Shown in pieces: positions 27,977 through 37,752 of a DNA stretch of 64,000 bases (position 1 is the first letter of the stretch; each line of letters begins with the position of its first letter). The notes beneath the pieces are model-generated. The model was given only the letters and a program-made list of their open reading frames with translations, searched no databases and was not told the DNA's origin. The position numbers and the translations under genes are program-made. The stretch is from contig JBAQYF010000020.1 of the NCBI GenBank assembly GCA_049299895.1, positions 5,228 through 69,227 of the forward strand, given 5' to 3'. This DNA comes from CAIYYO01 sp049299895. GTDB lineage: Archaea; Altiarchaeota; Altiarchaeia; IMC4; QMZM01.

Positions 27977-29062
27977 TTGGGAGAAATAAGGGTTGCCTTG
28001 GTAGGTATCGGGAACTGCGCATCTTCTCTTGTACAGGGCGTGGAATACTACAGGGACTGCGATGAGAAATGCGAAAGCATAAGCGGTCTGATGCACAACG
28101 TACTGGGCGGATACAGGATAAAGGATATCAAATTCGTAGCCGCATTCGACATAGACAAGAGAAAGATAGGAAAAGACCTTTCCGAAGCCGTGTTCTTGGG
28201 ACCGAACTGCACGATAAAATTCAAGGACGTGCCGAAACTGGACTGCGAAGTGCTGAAGGGACCGGTCCTGGACGGCGTAGCCGAGACGACAAAGGACTCG
28301 TTCCTGGTCGATCCGAAACAACTGCCGGTAGACGTTCCAAAGATACTCAAGAAGACGGGCGCACAGGTGCTCGTAAGCTATCTGCCCGTCGGTTCGGAGC
28401 AGGCCACGCGCTATTACGCGAACGCATGCCTTGACGCCGGCGTCGGATACATAAACGCAATACCGGTTTTCATCGCTTCCGACAACGAATGGGTCAAGAA
28501 ATTCGAAGACAAAGGCCTGCCCTGCATAGGAGACGACATAAAATCGCAGGTCGGCGCAACCATCGTACACAGGACGCTCACAAAGCTTTTCGAGGACAGG
28601 GGAGTAAAACTGATCAGGACGTATCAACTCAACGTCGGCGGAAACACCGACTTCCAGAACATGCTGGAACGCCACAGGCTCAAATCCAAGAAGATCTCAA
28701 AAACGGAAGCAGTGCAGTCCCAGATGAAAGACAGGATGGAAGATGAAGACATACACATAGGCCCCTCCGACTACATACCCTGGCTGAAGGACAACAAGGT
28801 CTGCTTCATCCGCATGGAAGGAAAGAAATTCGGAGACATCCCCATAACGATTGATCTGCGCCTCTCAGTCGAGGACTCGCCGAATTCGGCGGGGATAATG
28901 GTCGACGCCATCAGGTGCTGCAAAGTCGCGCTTGACAGGAAAATAAAAGGAGTCCTGAAAAGCCCTTCGTCATATTTTATGAAGCACCCCATCGAGCAGT
29001 ACTCGGACTCTGAAGCAAAAATACGGGTAGAAGAATTCATCAGCGGCAAAAGAGAGAGGTGA
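27977..29062 (+). CDS. ino1: myo-Inositol-1-phosphate synthase
   Basis: 361 residues starting at TTG (27977), chosen because GGTGA at 27966-27970 is 6 bases upstream and the Rossmann motif VALVGIGNCASSLVQG begins immediately after. QLNVGGNTDFQNML, SKKISKTEAV and DYIPWLKDNKVCFIRMEG are typical of the archaeal/actinobacterial class of inositol-phosphate synthase. It converts glucose-6-phosphate to inositol-1-phosphate, the precursor of archaeal inositol phospholipids and, in some species, di-myo-inositol phosphate. It appears to lead a transcript with Hsp20 and possibly the MoxR operon. Confidence 0.95.
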   Translation: MGEIRVALVGIGNCASSLVQGVEYYRDCDEKCESISGLMHNVLGGYRIKDIKFVAAFDIDKRKIGKDLSEAVFLGPNCTIKFKDVPKLDCEVLKGPVLDGVAETTKDSFLVDPKQLPVDVPKILKKTGAQVLVSYLPVGSEQATRYYANACLDAGVGYINAIPVFIASDNEWVKKFEDKGLPCIGDDIKSQVGATIVHRTLTKLFEDRGVKLIRTYQLNVGGNTDFQNMLERHRLKSKKISKTEAVQSQMKDRMEDEDIHIGPSDYIPWLKDNKVCFIRMEGKKFGDIPITIDLRLSVEDSPNSAGIMVDAIRCCKVALDRKIKGVLKSPSSYFMKHPIEQYSDSEAKIRVEEFISGKRER

Positions 29063-29068
29063 TTTTTG

Positions 29069-29623
29069 ATGTTCCCCGGAAAGAGGAAAAAAGATAAAGA
29101 GGACGATGAATTCATAGAAGAGGAGGATGAATTCTTCGACGCCCTCGAAGAAGAGTTCGAGAACATCGCAAGCACCTTCGAGGAGATCCGCAAAAGGATA
29201 CTCAAGGAAGCGATCGGCACTGAAGGAAGCCCTTTTGTCTACGGATTCTCCATGCGCATAGGCCCCGACGGCAAACCGAACATAGAGGAGTTCGGGAACA
29301 TACCGGGGATCCTGTCAGGCGAAGCGTCGATGCCCAGCGAAAGAGAGCCTCTCACAGACGTCATCGAAGGCGAAAAGGATATCTCCGTCGTACTGGAGCT
29401 CCCGGGCGTGGAGAAAGAGGAAATAGACCTGAAGACGACGGAAACGTTCCTCGAGATACACGTAGAAACCCCGGAGAGGTCTTATCACAAGAAGCTCACG
29501 TTCCCCTGCAAGGTGAAGCCCGAAACGGCAAAAGCTTCATACAAGAACGGGGTCCTGGAGGTAAGAGTGGAACGCATAGAGCATAGAAAAGCAGGCGGCG
29601 TATTCAAGGTAAAAGTAGACTGA
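29069..29623 (+). CDS. Small heat-shock protein (Hsp20/alpha-crystallin)
   Basis: 184 residues from ATG 29069 (MFPGKRKKDKEDDEF); GAGGT overlapping the ino1 stop is the ribosome site. A very acidic N-terminal arm (residues 8-40) precedes a linker and an alpha-crystallin domain from about 90 to the end, with DISVVLELPGVEKEEIDLK, and the consensus A-x-x-x-N-G-V-L near the end (ASYKNGVLEV). It lacks a long C-terminal tail with the usual I-x-I/V motif. It is an ATP-independent chaperone. Only 6 bp separate it from ino1. Confidence 0.92.
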   Translation: MFPGKRKKDKEDDEFIEEEDEFFDALEEEFENIASTFEEIRKRILKEAIGTEGSPFVYGFSMRIGPDGKPNIEEFGNIPGILSGEASMPSEREPLTDVIEGEKDISVVLELPGVEKEEIDLKTTETFLEIHVETPERSYHKKLTFPCKVKPETAKASYKNGVLEVRVERIEHRKAGGVFKVKVD

Positions 29624-29664
29624 GCAATTGATTTCTTTTGTAAAAAAAAGCGAGGTGTTTTTCC

Positions 29665-30651
29665 GTGGATGAAGACATTAAGAAACTAAGCGGGCAGGCG
29701 GCCGCATACTCCGAAAAACTGGGGGACGCATCAACCGAGATGCGCAAAGTCATCGTCGGGCAGGATGAGACGCTCGAAAAACTCTTAATAGCGCTCGTCG
29801 CAGATGGACACGTCCTATTGGAGGGCGTACCCGGCCTGGCCAAGACCCTGATGGTAAAGACACTGACAGAGACGACAAATACGTCTTTCTCAAGGATACA
29901 GTTCACGCCTGACCTGCTCCCGGCAGACATCGTGGGAACGAAGATATACGACCAGGGCAAGGGATCGTTCACGACGCAGAAGGGCCCAATCTTCCACAAC
30001 TTCATCCTCGCAGACGAGATAAACCGGGCGCCGCCAAAGGTGCAGTCCGCGCTCCTCGAAGCAATGCAGGAGCACCAGGTCTCCATACACGGAAATACAT
30101 ATCCGTTGGAGAGGCCGTTCATGGTCCTCGCAACGCAGAACCCCATAGAGACCGAAGGAACGTATAAACTGCCGGAAGCGCAGGTAGACCGTTTCGCATT
30201 CAAGCTCCTCATAGACTACCCGAAGAAAGCGGAGGAAAAACAGATAATCCGCAGAAACACTCAGGGAATGGACATAAAGCCGAAGCACATCCTCAACTCG
30301 AAGGACATAACAGAGATGCAGAGATTCAACCAGAAGATATACGCAGACGAAAAGATAGAAGACTATGTATGCGATATCGTGGATGCGACCAGGCACCCGG
30401 AAGAATACGACCTGGAACTGGACGGACTGATAGAATACGGAGCGTCCCCGAGGGCGTCCATCTGGCTCATACTCGCAGGAAAAGCGCACGCGCTGTTGCA
30501 GGGACGCGGATACGTGATACCCGAGGACATAAGAAAAATAGCATACGACGTCCTGCGCCACAGGATAATACTCACCTATGAAGCGGAAGCAGAGGAAAAG
30601 ACCGGCGACGACGTCATTTCAGAGATACTCGGAAAGATAAGGTCTCCCTGA
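29665..30651 (+). CDS. MoxR-family AAA+ ATPase
   Basis: 328 residues beginning with GTG at 29665, 6 bases after GAGGTG. Walker A GVPGLAKT, Walker B LADEINRAPPK and sensor LATQNPIETEGTY are characteristic of MoxR proteins, chaperone-like ATPases that act with VWA-domain partners. It is followed, with gaps of 2 and 5 bases, by DUF58 and VWA genes, the classical three-gene arrangement. The target assembled by this set is unknown; the surrounding envelope genes suggest extracytoplasmic proteins, which is inference only. Confidence 0.95.
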   Translation: MDEDIKKLSGQAAAYSEKLGDASTEMRKVIVGQDETLEKLLIALVADGHVLLEGVPGLAKTLMVKTLTETTNTSFSRIQFTPDLLPADIVGTKIYDQGKGSFTTQKGPIFHNFILADEINRAPPKVQSALLEAMQEHQVSIHGNTYPLERPFMVLATQNPIETEGTYKLPEAQVDRFAFKLLIDYPKKAEEKQIIRRNTQGMDIKPKHILNSKDITEMQRFNQKIYADEKIEDYVCDIVDATRHPEEYDLELDGLIEYGASPRASIWLILAGKAHALLQGRGYVIPEDIRKIAYDVLRHRIILTYEAEAEEKTGDDVISEILGKIRSP

Positions 30652-30653
30652 GA

Positions 30654-31535
30654 ATGCCGAAGGTAAAAGAGATCCTAAAAAAGGTCCGGAAGCTTGAGAT
30701 AAAGACGAACAAGCCGGTAGAAGGATTAATAGCCGGAAACTACCGCTCCGTATTCAAGGGGAGCGGCATCGAATTCTCGGAGGTCAGGGAATACGTTCCC
30801 GGGGACGACATAAGAAGCATCGACTGGAACGTCACCGCGCGGCTGAATGCGCCGTTCGTAAAAGAGTTCATAGAGGAACGCAATCTTTCCGTGTACATAG
30901 TCTTCGACGTATCGGGAAGCGGCGAATACGGTTCCGGTAAGAGCAAGAAGGACCAGGGTTATGAGATAGCCGCTTCCATAATGTTCGCCGCCCTGAGAAA
31001 CAACGACTCCGTCGGCCTGTGCCTTTTCTCGGACCACGTGGAAAAATTAATACCAAAGCGGCCGGGAAAAAAACACGTCCTGCGGATGCTGCGCGAACTC
31101 GTATACTGCGAGCCTGCAAGCAGGGGAACGGACGTCGAAAAATCCCTTGCGTACCTTGCAAAGATCGTGAAAAAGAGGAGCGTCATCTTTGTTTTATCGG
31201 ATTACCTCGCGGGGGATTTTGAAAAGCCGCTCAAGCATTTGAAAAACAGGCACGACGTCATACTCATAAATCTCTCGGACATTACGGAGGAGGATATCCC
31301 GGACATAGGCTACGCCCTCATAGAAGACGAAGAGACAGGCGAACAGATCCTCGTCAATACTTCGGATAAGGCCTTCCGCGCAGCATACGTGAAAAATTCC
31401 GCGGAGAGGACCCGCGCGCTCGAAAAGAGGATGAAGAAACTGAAAACCGATCTGATAAACGTCAGGACGAACGAAGCATTTTCAGTCCCGCTCGCAAGAT
31501 TCCTCAGGATGAGGGAAAAGAGGATGACGAGGTAA
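30654..31535 (+). CDS. DUF58 domain protein (VWA-like)
   Basis: 293 residues. The segment GNYRSVFKGSGIEFSEVREY followed by GDDIRSIDWNVTAR is the DUF58 signature, and VYIVFDVSGSGEYGSG is a VWA-like strand with a partial metal site (D-x-S-x-S is D-V-S-G-S). It is cytosolic with no membrane helix, unlike its downstream neighbour. It is placed in the MoxR-DUF58-VWA operon. Confidence 0.93.
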   Translation: MPKVKEILKKVRKLEIKTNKPVEGLIAGNYRSVFKGSGIEFSEVREYVPGDDIRSIDWNVTARLNAPFVKEFIEERNLSVYIVFDVSGSGEYGSGKSKKDQGYEIAASIMFAALRNNDSVGLCLFSDHVEKLIPKRPGKKHVLRMLRELVYCEPASRGTDVEKSLAYLAKIVKKRSVIFVLSDYLAGDFEKPLKHLKNRHDVILINLSDITEEDIPDIGYALIEDEETGEQILVNTSDKAFRAAYVKNSAERTRALEKRMKKLKTDLINVRTNEAFSVPLARFLRMREKRMTR

Positions 31536-31540
31536 AAAAA

Positions 31541-32491
31541 ATGGGCTACGGCTTCGGAGAACCCTGGATGCTTCTGCTGCTATTCATCGTGCCACTGGCA
31601 TTCGCCCTGTACCTGGACTACCGCAAAAAGAAAAAAGCACTATCCCTGAAGTTCTCCTCGGTGGGCATCATCAAGAAGGCGGACAACAGGACGGCGCTGC
31701 GGGCAAACCTCCCGTTCGCGCTGCTGCTGCTTGCAACGACGCTGCTAATCTTCGGCCTCGCCGACCCGCACATCCCGCTGAAAGAACTGAAAGAGGGAGT
31801 GAACGTCGTCGTAGTCATAGACGACTCAGGGAGCATGGCAGCAAACGATTATGCGCCGACAAGGCTGGAAGCCGCAAAATCAGCGGCCGGGATCCTTTTA
31901 AAGAGCCTGCAGGAAAAAGACAACGTGGGAATAGTCATATTCGAAACAGGAGCGACGACCGCTTCATACCTTACGCCCTACAAGGAGAAAGCAATTGAAA
32001 GACTGCGGGCAATAGAGCAGAAACAGGGTAAGACTGCCATCGGCGACGGCCTTTCGCTGGCGGTAGACATGGCTTCATCCATCCCGAACAAGAAAAGGGT
32101 GATCGTCCTCTTATCCGACGGCGTGAACAACGCAGGCGTCATATCCCCTGACGATGCCATCTCGTACGCCAAAACAAATAACATCCAGGTGCATACGATA
32201 GCGATGGGCTCGGACAAACCTGTCGTATTGGGCTATGATTTCTTCGGCAACCCCCAGTATGCGGAACCCGCAGACGAAGCGACGCTCCAGAAGATAGCGT
32301 CCGAGACGGGCGGCATATACCATAAATCCGTCGACCAGGATACCCTCAATCAGGTATATAAGAACATGGGCGAGAACATCGAACGCGAATGGGAGGACAC
32401 CAGCATAAAGGAGTGGTTCTATGCGGCTGCACTGGCGGTGCTTGTAATAAACATATACTTAATATACGGAAAATACAGGATAGTTGTCTGA
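31541..32491 (+). CDS. Membrane VWA-domain protein (BatA-like)
   Basis: 316 residues. Two N-terminal membrane helices (about residues 9-27 and 55-73), an extracytoplasmic VWA domain with an intact MIDAS (DDSGSM, later AIGDGLSLA and LLSDGVNNAG), and a C-terminal helix (about 290-310) match BatA-type proteins. It is the third gene of the MoxR operon. The VWA domain probably binds metal and a protein partner. Confidence 0.94.
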   Translation: MGYGFGEPWMLLLLFIVPLAFALYLDYRKKKKALSLKFSSVGIIKKADNRTALRANLPFALLLLATTLLIFGLADPHIPLKELKEGVNVVVVIDDSGSMAANDYAPTRLEAAKSAAGILLKSLQEKDNVGIVIFETGATTASYLTPYKEKAIERLRAIEQKQGKTAIGDGLSLAVDMASSIPNKKRVIVLLSDGVNNAGVISPDDAISYAKTNNIQVHTIAMGSDKPVVLGYDFFGNPQYAEPADEATLQKIASETGGIYHKSVDQDTLNQVYKNMGENIEREWEDTSIKEWFYAAALAVLVINIYLIYGKYRIVV

Positions 32492-32627
32492 TATGATCCT
32501 GATTGAATTTGCAGTTTATGATCGTTCTTTATATAAAAAAATAGCCTAGCAGGGGGGAATTTCGGAGTATATAAACCGTGACACGTATATTTTTAATCAA
32601 CAATTAATAGCAATTATCCGGCGTAAA

Positions 32628-32807
32628 TTGAGATCAAGAGCGAACGGTTATAAAAATCAGGGAGTACTTGACTTACTGACTACGTATGGATGGATTATGG
32701 TATTTGACGTGAGGGCAATGATTGCTTTTTCACAGATGGGCGCTTTCAACCCGGCGAAATGTCCTAGCAGCAAATTTGGTTTCTCGCAGGACTTTGACGT
32801 TGACTAG
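32628..32807 (+). pseudogene. Remnant of a pilin-like (class III signal) surface-protein N-terminus
   Basis: The frame through 32652-32807 encodes QGVLDLLTTYGWIMVF, then SQMGAFNPAKCPSS and FGFSQDFDVD before TAG. This aligns with the N-terminus of the protein encoded immediately downstream (GQAAIEYLLNYGWIFLV, SQMGTFHPAPC, TGFSQVIPVDW). The Glu of the class III signal is lost and a stop comes just after the shared segment. It is a truncated, decayed copy. Apart from this, 32492-32896 holds only AT-rich flanks with TATA-like TATATAAAG near 32874 serving the downstream gene. Confidence 0.7.
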
Positions 32808-32896
32808 GGGGCGTTTCAATTATTCACCTTAGGAACAGTTCTCCATAATAGAGTTATTGCTATTTGAGCGAGAAGTATATAAAGTTGTCTGAAAAA

Positions 32897-35800
32897 ATGC
32901 AGCATAACAGGGGTACGGGGCAAGCCGCTATAGAATATCTGTTAAACTATGGATGGATATTCCTCGTCGGATTATCAGCTATGGTCTGTCTATCCCAGAT
33001 GGGAACTTTCCATCCTGCACCCTGTGAAAAGATGCGTACTGGATTTTCTCAGGTAATCCCTGTTGACTGGCGTGTTTCCATCCCTTCAGAAAAGATGATG
33101 ATATACTCGCAAAGCTGGTCTGGAGACCCCATAGAGCTAAACGAGGTGAACGTCTCATTCACAAACGGGGAAAGTTGCACTCTTTTAGGAACTCATATAT
33201 ACCTGGACCCGGACCAGAGCACAGGGATAGTAATAAACTGCTCTACCGATCTGAGCAAATTTCAGGAGGGCGATTGTTACAGCGCGCGTGTGGAATATGT
33301 TTATACCAATCTGCGCTCCAGTAATTCCGAAGAGAGCAGGGGAAAGATACGAGGCTCATTCGAGATGCTTTTGATAACTACCACTACCAGCACAACTACT
33401 ACCACCACGACTACTACGACAACGACAACCACCTCGACCACTACCACTACAACGACAACGACGACAACAACGACTACGATATGTGTCGGTTCCGGAGCGG
33501 TATGCACGGCGAACAGCAACTGCTGCTCCAATAAATGCCGCACGGACTATGATGACGGGAAGTTCTGCGCTTCAGGAAATGACTGCGTACATGATGGATC
33601 AACGTACAGCCAGTGGGTTAACGCTTCAGTCTGCGCGAGCGCAAGCAACGTCTGGCAGTGTGTCGCAGGCTCCTGGGTAAGCACAGGCTGCGGTTCGGAT
33701 GCGTGCAACGGAACATGCGGCACCGGGCCGGACAGCTGCAATTACATAGGCTCCGCATGCACCGCAGGATCATGCTCCTCAAGCAGATTCAGTCTGGACA
33801 CTACTCAAGTAAGATGCGATACCTGTAAGAGTGCAGGATACTGGAGTTTGGGCGGAGAAGTTGCAGGAGCTGCGTGCTGCGGTGATGATTCTGCAGAATA
33901 CAAAAGGAATGAATCATTGGGAACTGATGCTCCCACGGCATTCAGTCATGGTACTATTGCCTGTTGTAACTCTATGGTTAAATGCGTGGAGGCCGGGGTA
34001 TGTTATAATGATACCACGACTACTGGAAGTATTCCCGGCAAGGGCTACTGCAACGCCGGAAACTGGCAGGGAGGAGATGCAGGGAATACACAATGCAACG
34101 CAATAGCCGATGCAGGCAGGTGGACTATAGGGGGTGAGGTTGCGGCTGCGTCATGCTGCGGAGACGACTCCGGAGAGAATTATAGGGCGCGTTTCGCCGA
34201 TGCCACCATGGATAACGGCTATGTTTCGTCTCCTGCGGACGATGCCTGCTGCGACCTTCCAAATGATTGTGTAGATGGCGATACGTGCTATGCTTCCGGA
34301 ACGGCAATTCAAGATGCGGACTCTGATACAGACAATGATTACTGCAACGCTGGAACCTGGACAGACTGCAGCGGAAACTCTGAATGTGGGGCCTCAGCTC
34401 CATATTGTTCGGCAGGAAACTGCGTTCAATGCACGGTAGACGCCAACTGCGGCCTGTGCCAGAAGTGTAGTAGCGGAGTATGCGTATTCCAGACAAGTTC
34501 CGAGGATCTTAAGACCGAGTGTCCTGGCAGTTTTGGCGCTTGTGCCGGTGCCAGTTGTAATGGTGCGGGCGCTTGTAGTTATTTGGCTGCGGGCGAGCAG
34601 AGTCAGGTTGCGTGTAAGCGTTGTTCTGGTAGTTCTTTTGTTCCGGTTAATGTTGCGGATAATGCGCAGGATACTGAAGGTTCTAATCTTTGTAGTTCTA
34701 CTTGTAAGAAGTGTTCTGGTGGTAGTTGTGTGAATGAGGCAAGCGGCGAAGATCTTTTCACTCATTGTCCTGGTAGTTTTGGCGCGTGTGCTGGTGCTAC
34801 TTGTAATGGTGCGGGCGCTTGTGGTTATTTGGCTGCTGGTAAGCAGTCTTGTGGTACTTGCCAGGGTTGTAGTGGTTCTTCTTTTGCTTGTGTTAATGTT
34901 GCCGCTGATGCTGACACATATGGCGATTGCACCGGTAACTGTGACGAATGTAATGGTGCGGGTGCTTGCAGAGGGGATAATACCAGGTGTTCTGGTACTG
35001 TTGCTTCGTGTGGTTGTTCTGGTTCGGCTACTGCATATAGTTGTCTGAGTTGTACGGATACTTTCGGGGCGTGTGGCGAGGCTATTTGTAGTAGTTACGC
35101 TTGCAGTAATTCAGCGTATGCAACGGGAACAGATTGCGGAAGTGTCTGCGAATCATGTAATGGTGCGGGTGCTTGTATAGATACTGCAAGTGGAGGCGAT
35201 TATCAGAACGAGTGTCCCGGGTCGTATGGCACTTGTGCCGGTGCCAGTTGTAATGGTGCGGGCGCATGCGGTTATTTGTCCGGTGAACAGGGTCAGACTG
35301 CTTGTAAGCGTTGTTCCGGCAGTTCTTTTGCGCCTGTTAATGTTGCGAATAATGCTCAAGACACCGAGGGCTCTAATCTTTGTAGTTCTACTTGTAAGAA
35401 GTGTTCTGGAGGAAGCTGTGTGAATGAGGTCAGCGGAGAGGATCTCTTTGGTCAATGTGCTTCTTCGTATAATGGTTGTTCCAGTATTTGCGTAAAGACC
35501 GGGCCGGACGGTAACTGTAATGGTGCGGGCGCATGTAATACGGGCGGTCTTTCGGCGAATGTTGCCGTTAATTATTATTGCAGCGGGGGGAGCGAGGTTT
35601 CTGGTACGTGTACTGCTGCATGGGCATGTACGAATGCGCTTAATACGAACGGGGCTTATAACAATGCAGCCAGTCCTTATTGGACCCAGGGATACTGTAC
35701 CGGCGCGGGGGCGTGTACGCGTTCAGGTGCGAACGGCAACGGCGACGACAGCACGACAGCATGCACGTGTGTCAGATCGGCTTCAGGCTACTGGAACATC

Positions 35801-37297
35801 GGCGGAGAAGTTGCAGGAACAGCATGCTGCGGGGATGATTCCGGCGAGAACAAGAGGACAAGAATATGCGCATCAGGATGCACCTCCGACGGGACTGACG
35901 ATGCCTGCTGCTCCCTTTCAACAGACTGCGCGTATTCCAGCACATGCTATGCGAATGCTGCGGTATACAACGGCTGGAAGTGCAATGCCGGTTCATGGCA
36001 GATTAGTACGCCCGCAGGTTGGGCTTACCGCAGGCCTGTTTCCATCCAGGAGAGGTCCGGGACCGCGCTCACCAATTACATAATACAGTTCGCATACAAC
36101 ACAGCCGCACTGGTCTCGGCCGGAAAGATGCGAAGCGACTGCGGAGACGCCAGATTTACGGACACGGACGGAAGTACCATGCTCGGTTATTACTTTACGG
36201 GCTGTAATAGTGCGTCTACCTCGTTCTGGGTGAAGGTCCCAAGCATCCCGGCGTCAACGACCAAGACTGTTTATTTGTATTATGGCAATGCTGGCGCCAC
36301 AACTACAAAGGATGTATCCGTGTACATGCTCTACCAAGATTGGGAGTCCGTATCGACCCCGGTCATAGATGACTTTGAGACAGGAACCGTTTCCACGGCT
36401 ATTTGGACGCTTGCCGGCTCGAAGAACTGGGCTGCTACGAATGCCGTTCCTGCAGCGAGCGGATCCTGGAGCGCGAAATCTGGAGCCATAGGTAACTCCC
36501 AAGTCAGTTCAATAAGCAAAACATTCACCGGGCCTGCCGTCCTCTACGCAAAGTGGAAAGTGGACTCGGAGATATATTGCCCCGCAGGAGAGTGCTCCAT
36601 ACCATATTGTGCTGCTAGCGGAGGGAGTAAATGCAACTGCGCAGACAAAGTCACAACATACTTGGACAGCCTGTTACTAACATGGATATGCAATACGGTA
36701 AGCGGCGCCAGGGGCTGGAGCAATACAGGTGTCATAATCCCGTCGGGGTCGCATACAGTGAAATGGACTTATTCCAAGGACTCGTCATATGCGGTCGGCG
36801 CAGACGCAGCCTGGCTTGACATAGTTCAGGTGATAAGCGTCTCGGATTCATGGTCGGTAACATCATCAAAAACCTCGGGCGGCTGGCACCTTGACTCGGG
36901 ATACACCTACAGCTCGAGGGGGCCTTACTCGGGAAGCTATGTGATAGCCGTCGGATACACTCCTGACAGCGCAACATCTACGCTCTCGGTTCCAGTAAAT
37001 TACGCAGCCTCCACAACGCTGTCATTCGCGGTCGCCGGATACACAGAGCCGACCAACGACAAGCTTACGTTCAGAATAGACGGAGCAGTCCAGGCGACAT
37101 GGCAGGGAAGCTTTTCCTCGTGGACAAAGTATACATATACTATCCCATCAGGTGCCCATACATTATCCTGGGTCTATACAAAAGACTCAAGTTACACGGT
37201 CCCGGGCGAATTCATATATCTGGACAACATTATTGAAGGCAGCTACATAACCGGAACTGAACCTCTGACAACAGTCGGGAGCGAGCAAGTATTGTAA
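32897..37297 (+). CDS. Giant Cys-rich surface protein with class III signal, Thr linker, Cys repeats and DUF2341-like domain
   Basis: About 1466 residues from ATG 32897 (a TTG at 32864 is also in frame). A class III, pilin-like signal (GTGQAAIEYLLNYGW) leads a short beta segment, then a pure Thr/Ser tract (33372-33480), then about 850 residues of Cys-rich repeats. Three units share GGEVAxxxCCGDDS; a second family, three or more units at 34510-35560, is built from CNGAGAC, CSGSSF and CKKCSGGSCVNE. At 36010 a DUF2341-like domain begins (WAYRRPVSIQ, VPSIPASTTKTVYLYYGNA), and the C-terminus has two jelly-roll-like beta repeats (DSYAVGADAAWLDIVQV and SSYTVPGEFIYLDNI). It has no C-terminal dockerin-like module. 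It is probably exported via the pilin pathway or retained at the membrane. Function is unknown; adhesion is an inference. Confidence 0.85.
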   Translation: MQHNRGTGQAAIEYLLNYGWIFLVGLSAMVCLSQMGTFHPAPCEKMRTGFSQVIPVDWRVSIPSEKMMIYSQSWSGDPIELNEVNVSFTNGESCTLLGTHIYLDPDQSTGIVINCSTDLSKFQEGDCYSARVEYVYTNLRSSNSEESRGKIRGSFEMLLITTTTSTTTTTTTTTTTTTTSTTTTTTTTTTTTTTICVGSGAVCTANSNCCSNKCRTDYDDGKFCASGNDCVHDGSTYSQWVNASVCASASNVWQCVAGSWVSTGCGSDACNGTCGTGPDSCNYIGSACTAGSCSSSRFSLDTTQVRCDTCKSAGYWSLGGEVAGAACCGDDSAEYKRNESLGTDAPTAFSHGTIACCNSMVKCVEAGVCYNDTTTTGSIPGKGYCNAGNWQGGDAGNTQCNAIADAGRWTIGGEVAAASCCGDDSGENYRARFADATMDNGYVSSPADDACCDLPNDCVDGDTCYASGTAIQDADSDTDNDYCNAGTWTDCSGNSECGASAPYCSAGNCVQCTVDANCGLCQKCSSGVCVFQTSSEDLKTECPGSFGACAGASCNGAGACSYLAAGEQSQVACKRCSGSSFVPVNVADNAQDTEGSNLCSSTCKKCSGGSCVNEASGEDLFTHCPGSFGACAGATCNGAGACGYLAAGKQSCGTCQGCSGSSFACVNVAADADTYGDCTGNCDECNGAGACRGDNTRCSGTVASCGCSGSATAYSCLSCTDTFGACGEAICSSYACSNSAYATGTDCGSVCESCNGAGACIDTASGGDYQNECPGSYGTCAGASCNGAGACGYLSGEQGQTACKRCSGSSFAPVNVANNAQDTEGSNLCSSTCKKCSGGSCVNEVSGEDLFGQCASSYNGCSSICVKTGPDGNCNGAGACNTGGLSANVAVNYYCSGGSEVSGTCTAAWACTNALNTNGAYNNAASPYWTQGYCTGAGACTRSGANGNGDDSTTACTCVRSASGYWNIGGEVAGTACCGDDSGENKRTRICASGCTSDGTDDACCSLSTDCAYSSTCYANAAVYNGWKCNAGSWQISTPAGWAYRRPVSIQERSGTALTNYIIQFAYNTAALVSAGKMRSDCGDARFTDTDGSTMLGYYFTGCNSASTSFWVKVPSIPASTTKTVYLYYGNAGATTTKDVSVYMLYQDWESVSTPVIDDFETGTVSTAIWTLAGSKNWAATNAVPAASGSWSAKSGAIGNSQVSSISKTFTGPAVLYAKWKVDSEIYCPAGECSIPYCAASGGSKCNCADKVTTYLDSLLLTWICNTVSGARGWSNTGVIIPSGSHTVKWTYSKDSSYAVGADAAWLDIVQVISVSDSWSVTSSKTSGGWHLDSGYTYSSRGPYSGSYVIAVGYTPDSATSTLSVPVNYAASTTLSFAVAGYTEPTNDKLTFRIDGAVQATWQGSFSSWTKYTYTIPSGAHTLSWVYTKDSSYTVPGEFIYLDNIIEGSYITGTEPLTTVGSEQVL
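34510..35560 (+). repeat. In-frame tandem Cys-rich repeat block with unusual base composition
   Basis: Units of about 70-80 codons repeat the order CPGSFGACAGA.CNGAGAC, YLAAGEQ, CKRCSGSSF.PVNVA, and NLCSSTCKKCSGGSCVNE, with some units shortened. The DNA here uses TGT, GGT, GTT and AGT codons heavily, making the coding strand rich in G and T, whereas the flanking parts of the same gene use TGC, GGC and GCA. The near-identity of some units at DNA level indicates recent expansion or conversion. Confidence 0.8.
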
Positions 37298-37385
37298 TCT
37301 TTCTTTTTTTTATTCCAAGAAATCCGGTCCACGCCGAACAAAACCCTGCCGAATTATTGAAGGACTGACAGGATACCGGTCCAAG

Positions 37386-37673
37386 ATGAGTCATCTGCCG
37401 GAGCATAATAGTTACTCTGTGGTTAGTCGCCGCATCAATGATCCGGATTACAGTCTAATGCCTTCTGAAGGCGAAAACCCAGTCATCTTCAGCGACGGCA
37501 CAGATTTGCAGGCAGCCGACGGAGGAGAATATCTACGCGAAAAATACGGGAAAAAGAAACAGCATACAAGATATGGACTTACCAGAAACCCAAAAGAGCA
37601 GGAAAAGAGAAAACCGGGAAAAACACCGCAAACAACACCCTGTTTATACAACAAAGCAGATTCATCGGATTAA
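37386..37673 (+). CDS. Small hypothetical ORF (95 residues), doubtful
   Basis: An open frame starts MSHLPEHNSYSVVSRRINDP and ends in a Lys-rich hydrophilic tail. It lacks a clear ribosome site, signal peptide or recognisable motif, and lies in the gap between the giant Cys-rich gene and the SdrD-B-like gene, in a region whose left edge (up to about 37350) is duplicated at 39008-39062. It may be spurious. Nothing else is apparent in 37298-37752 except a T-rich terminator-like tract at 37303-37313 and an AT-rich promoter region before 37753. Confidence 0.25.
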   Translation: MSHLPEHNSYSVVSRRINDPDYSLMPSEGENPVIFSDGTDLQAADGGEYLREKYGKKKQHTRYGLTRNPKEQEKRKPGKTPQTTPCLYNKADSSD

Positions 37674-37752
37674 TATATGTAATTTTGATAGTCATATCTG
37701 GTTTTTATTCAATAAAGTATATATTTACTAAAACATCTTTATTTCTGCAAAA

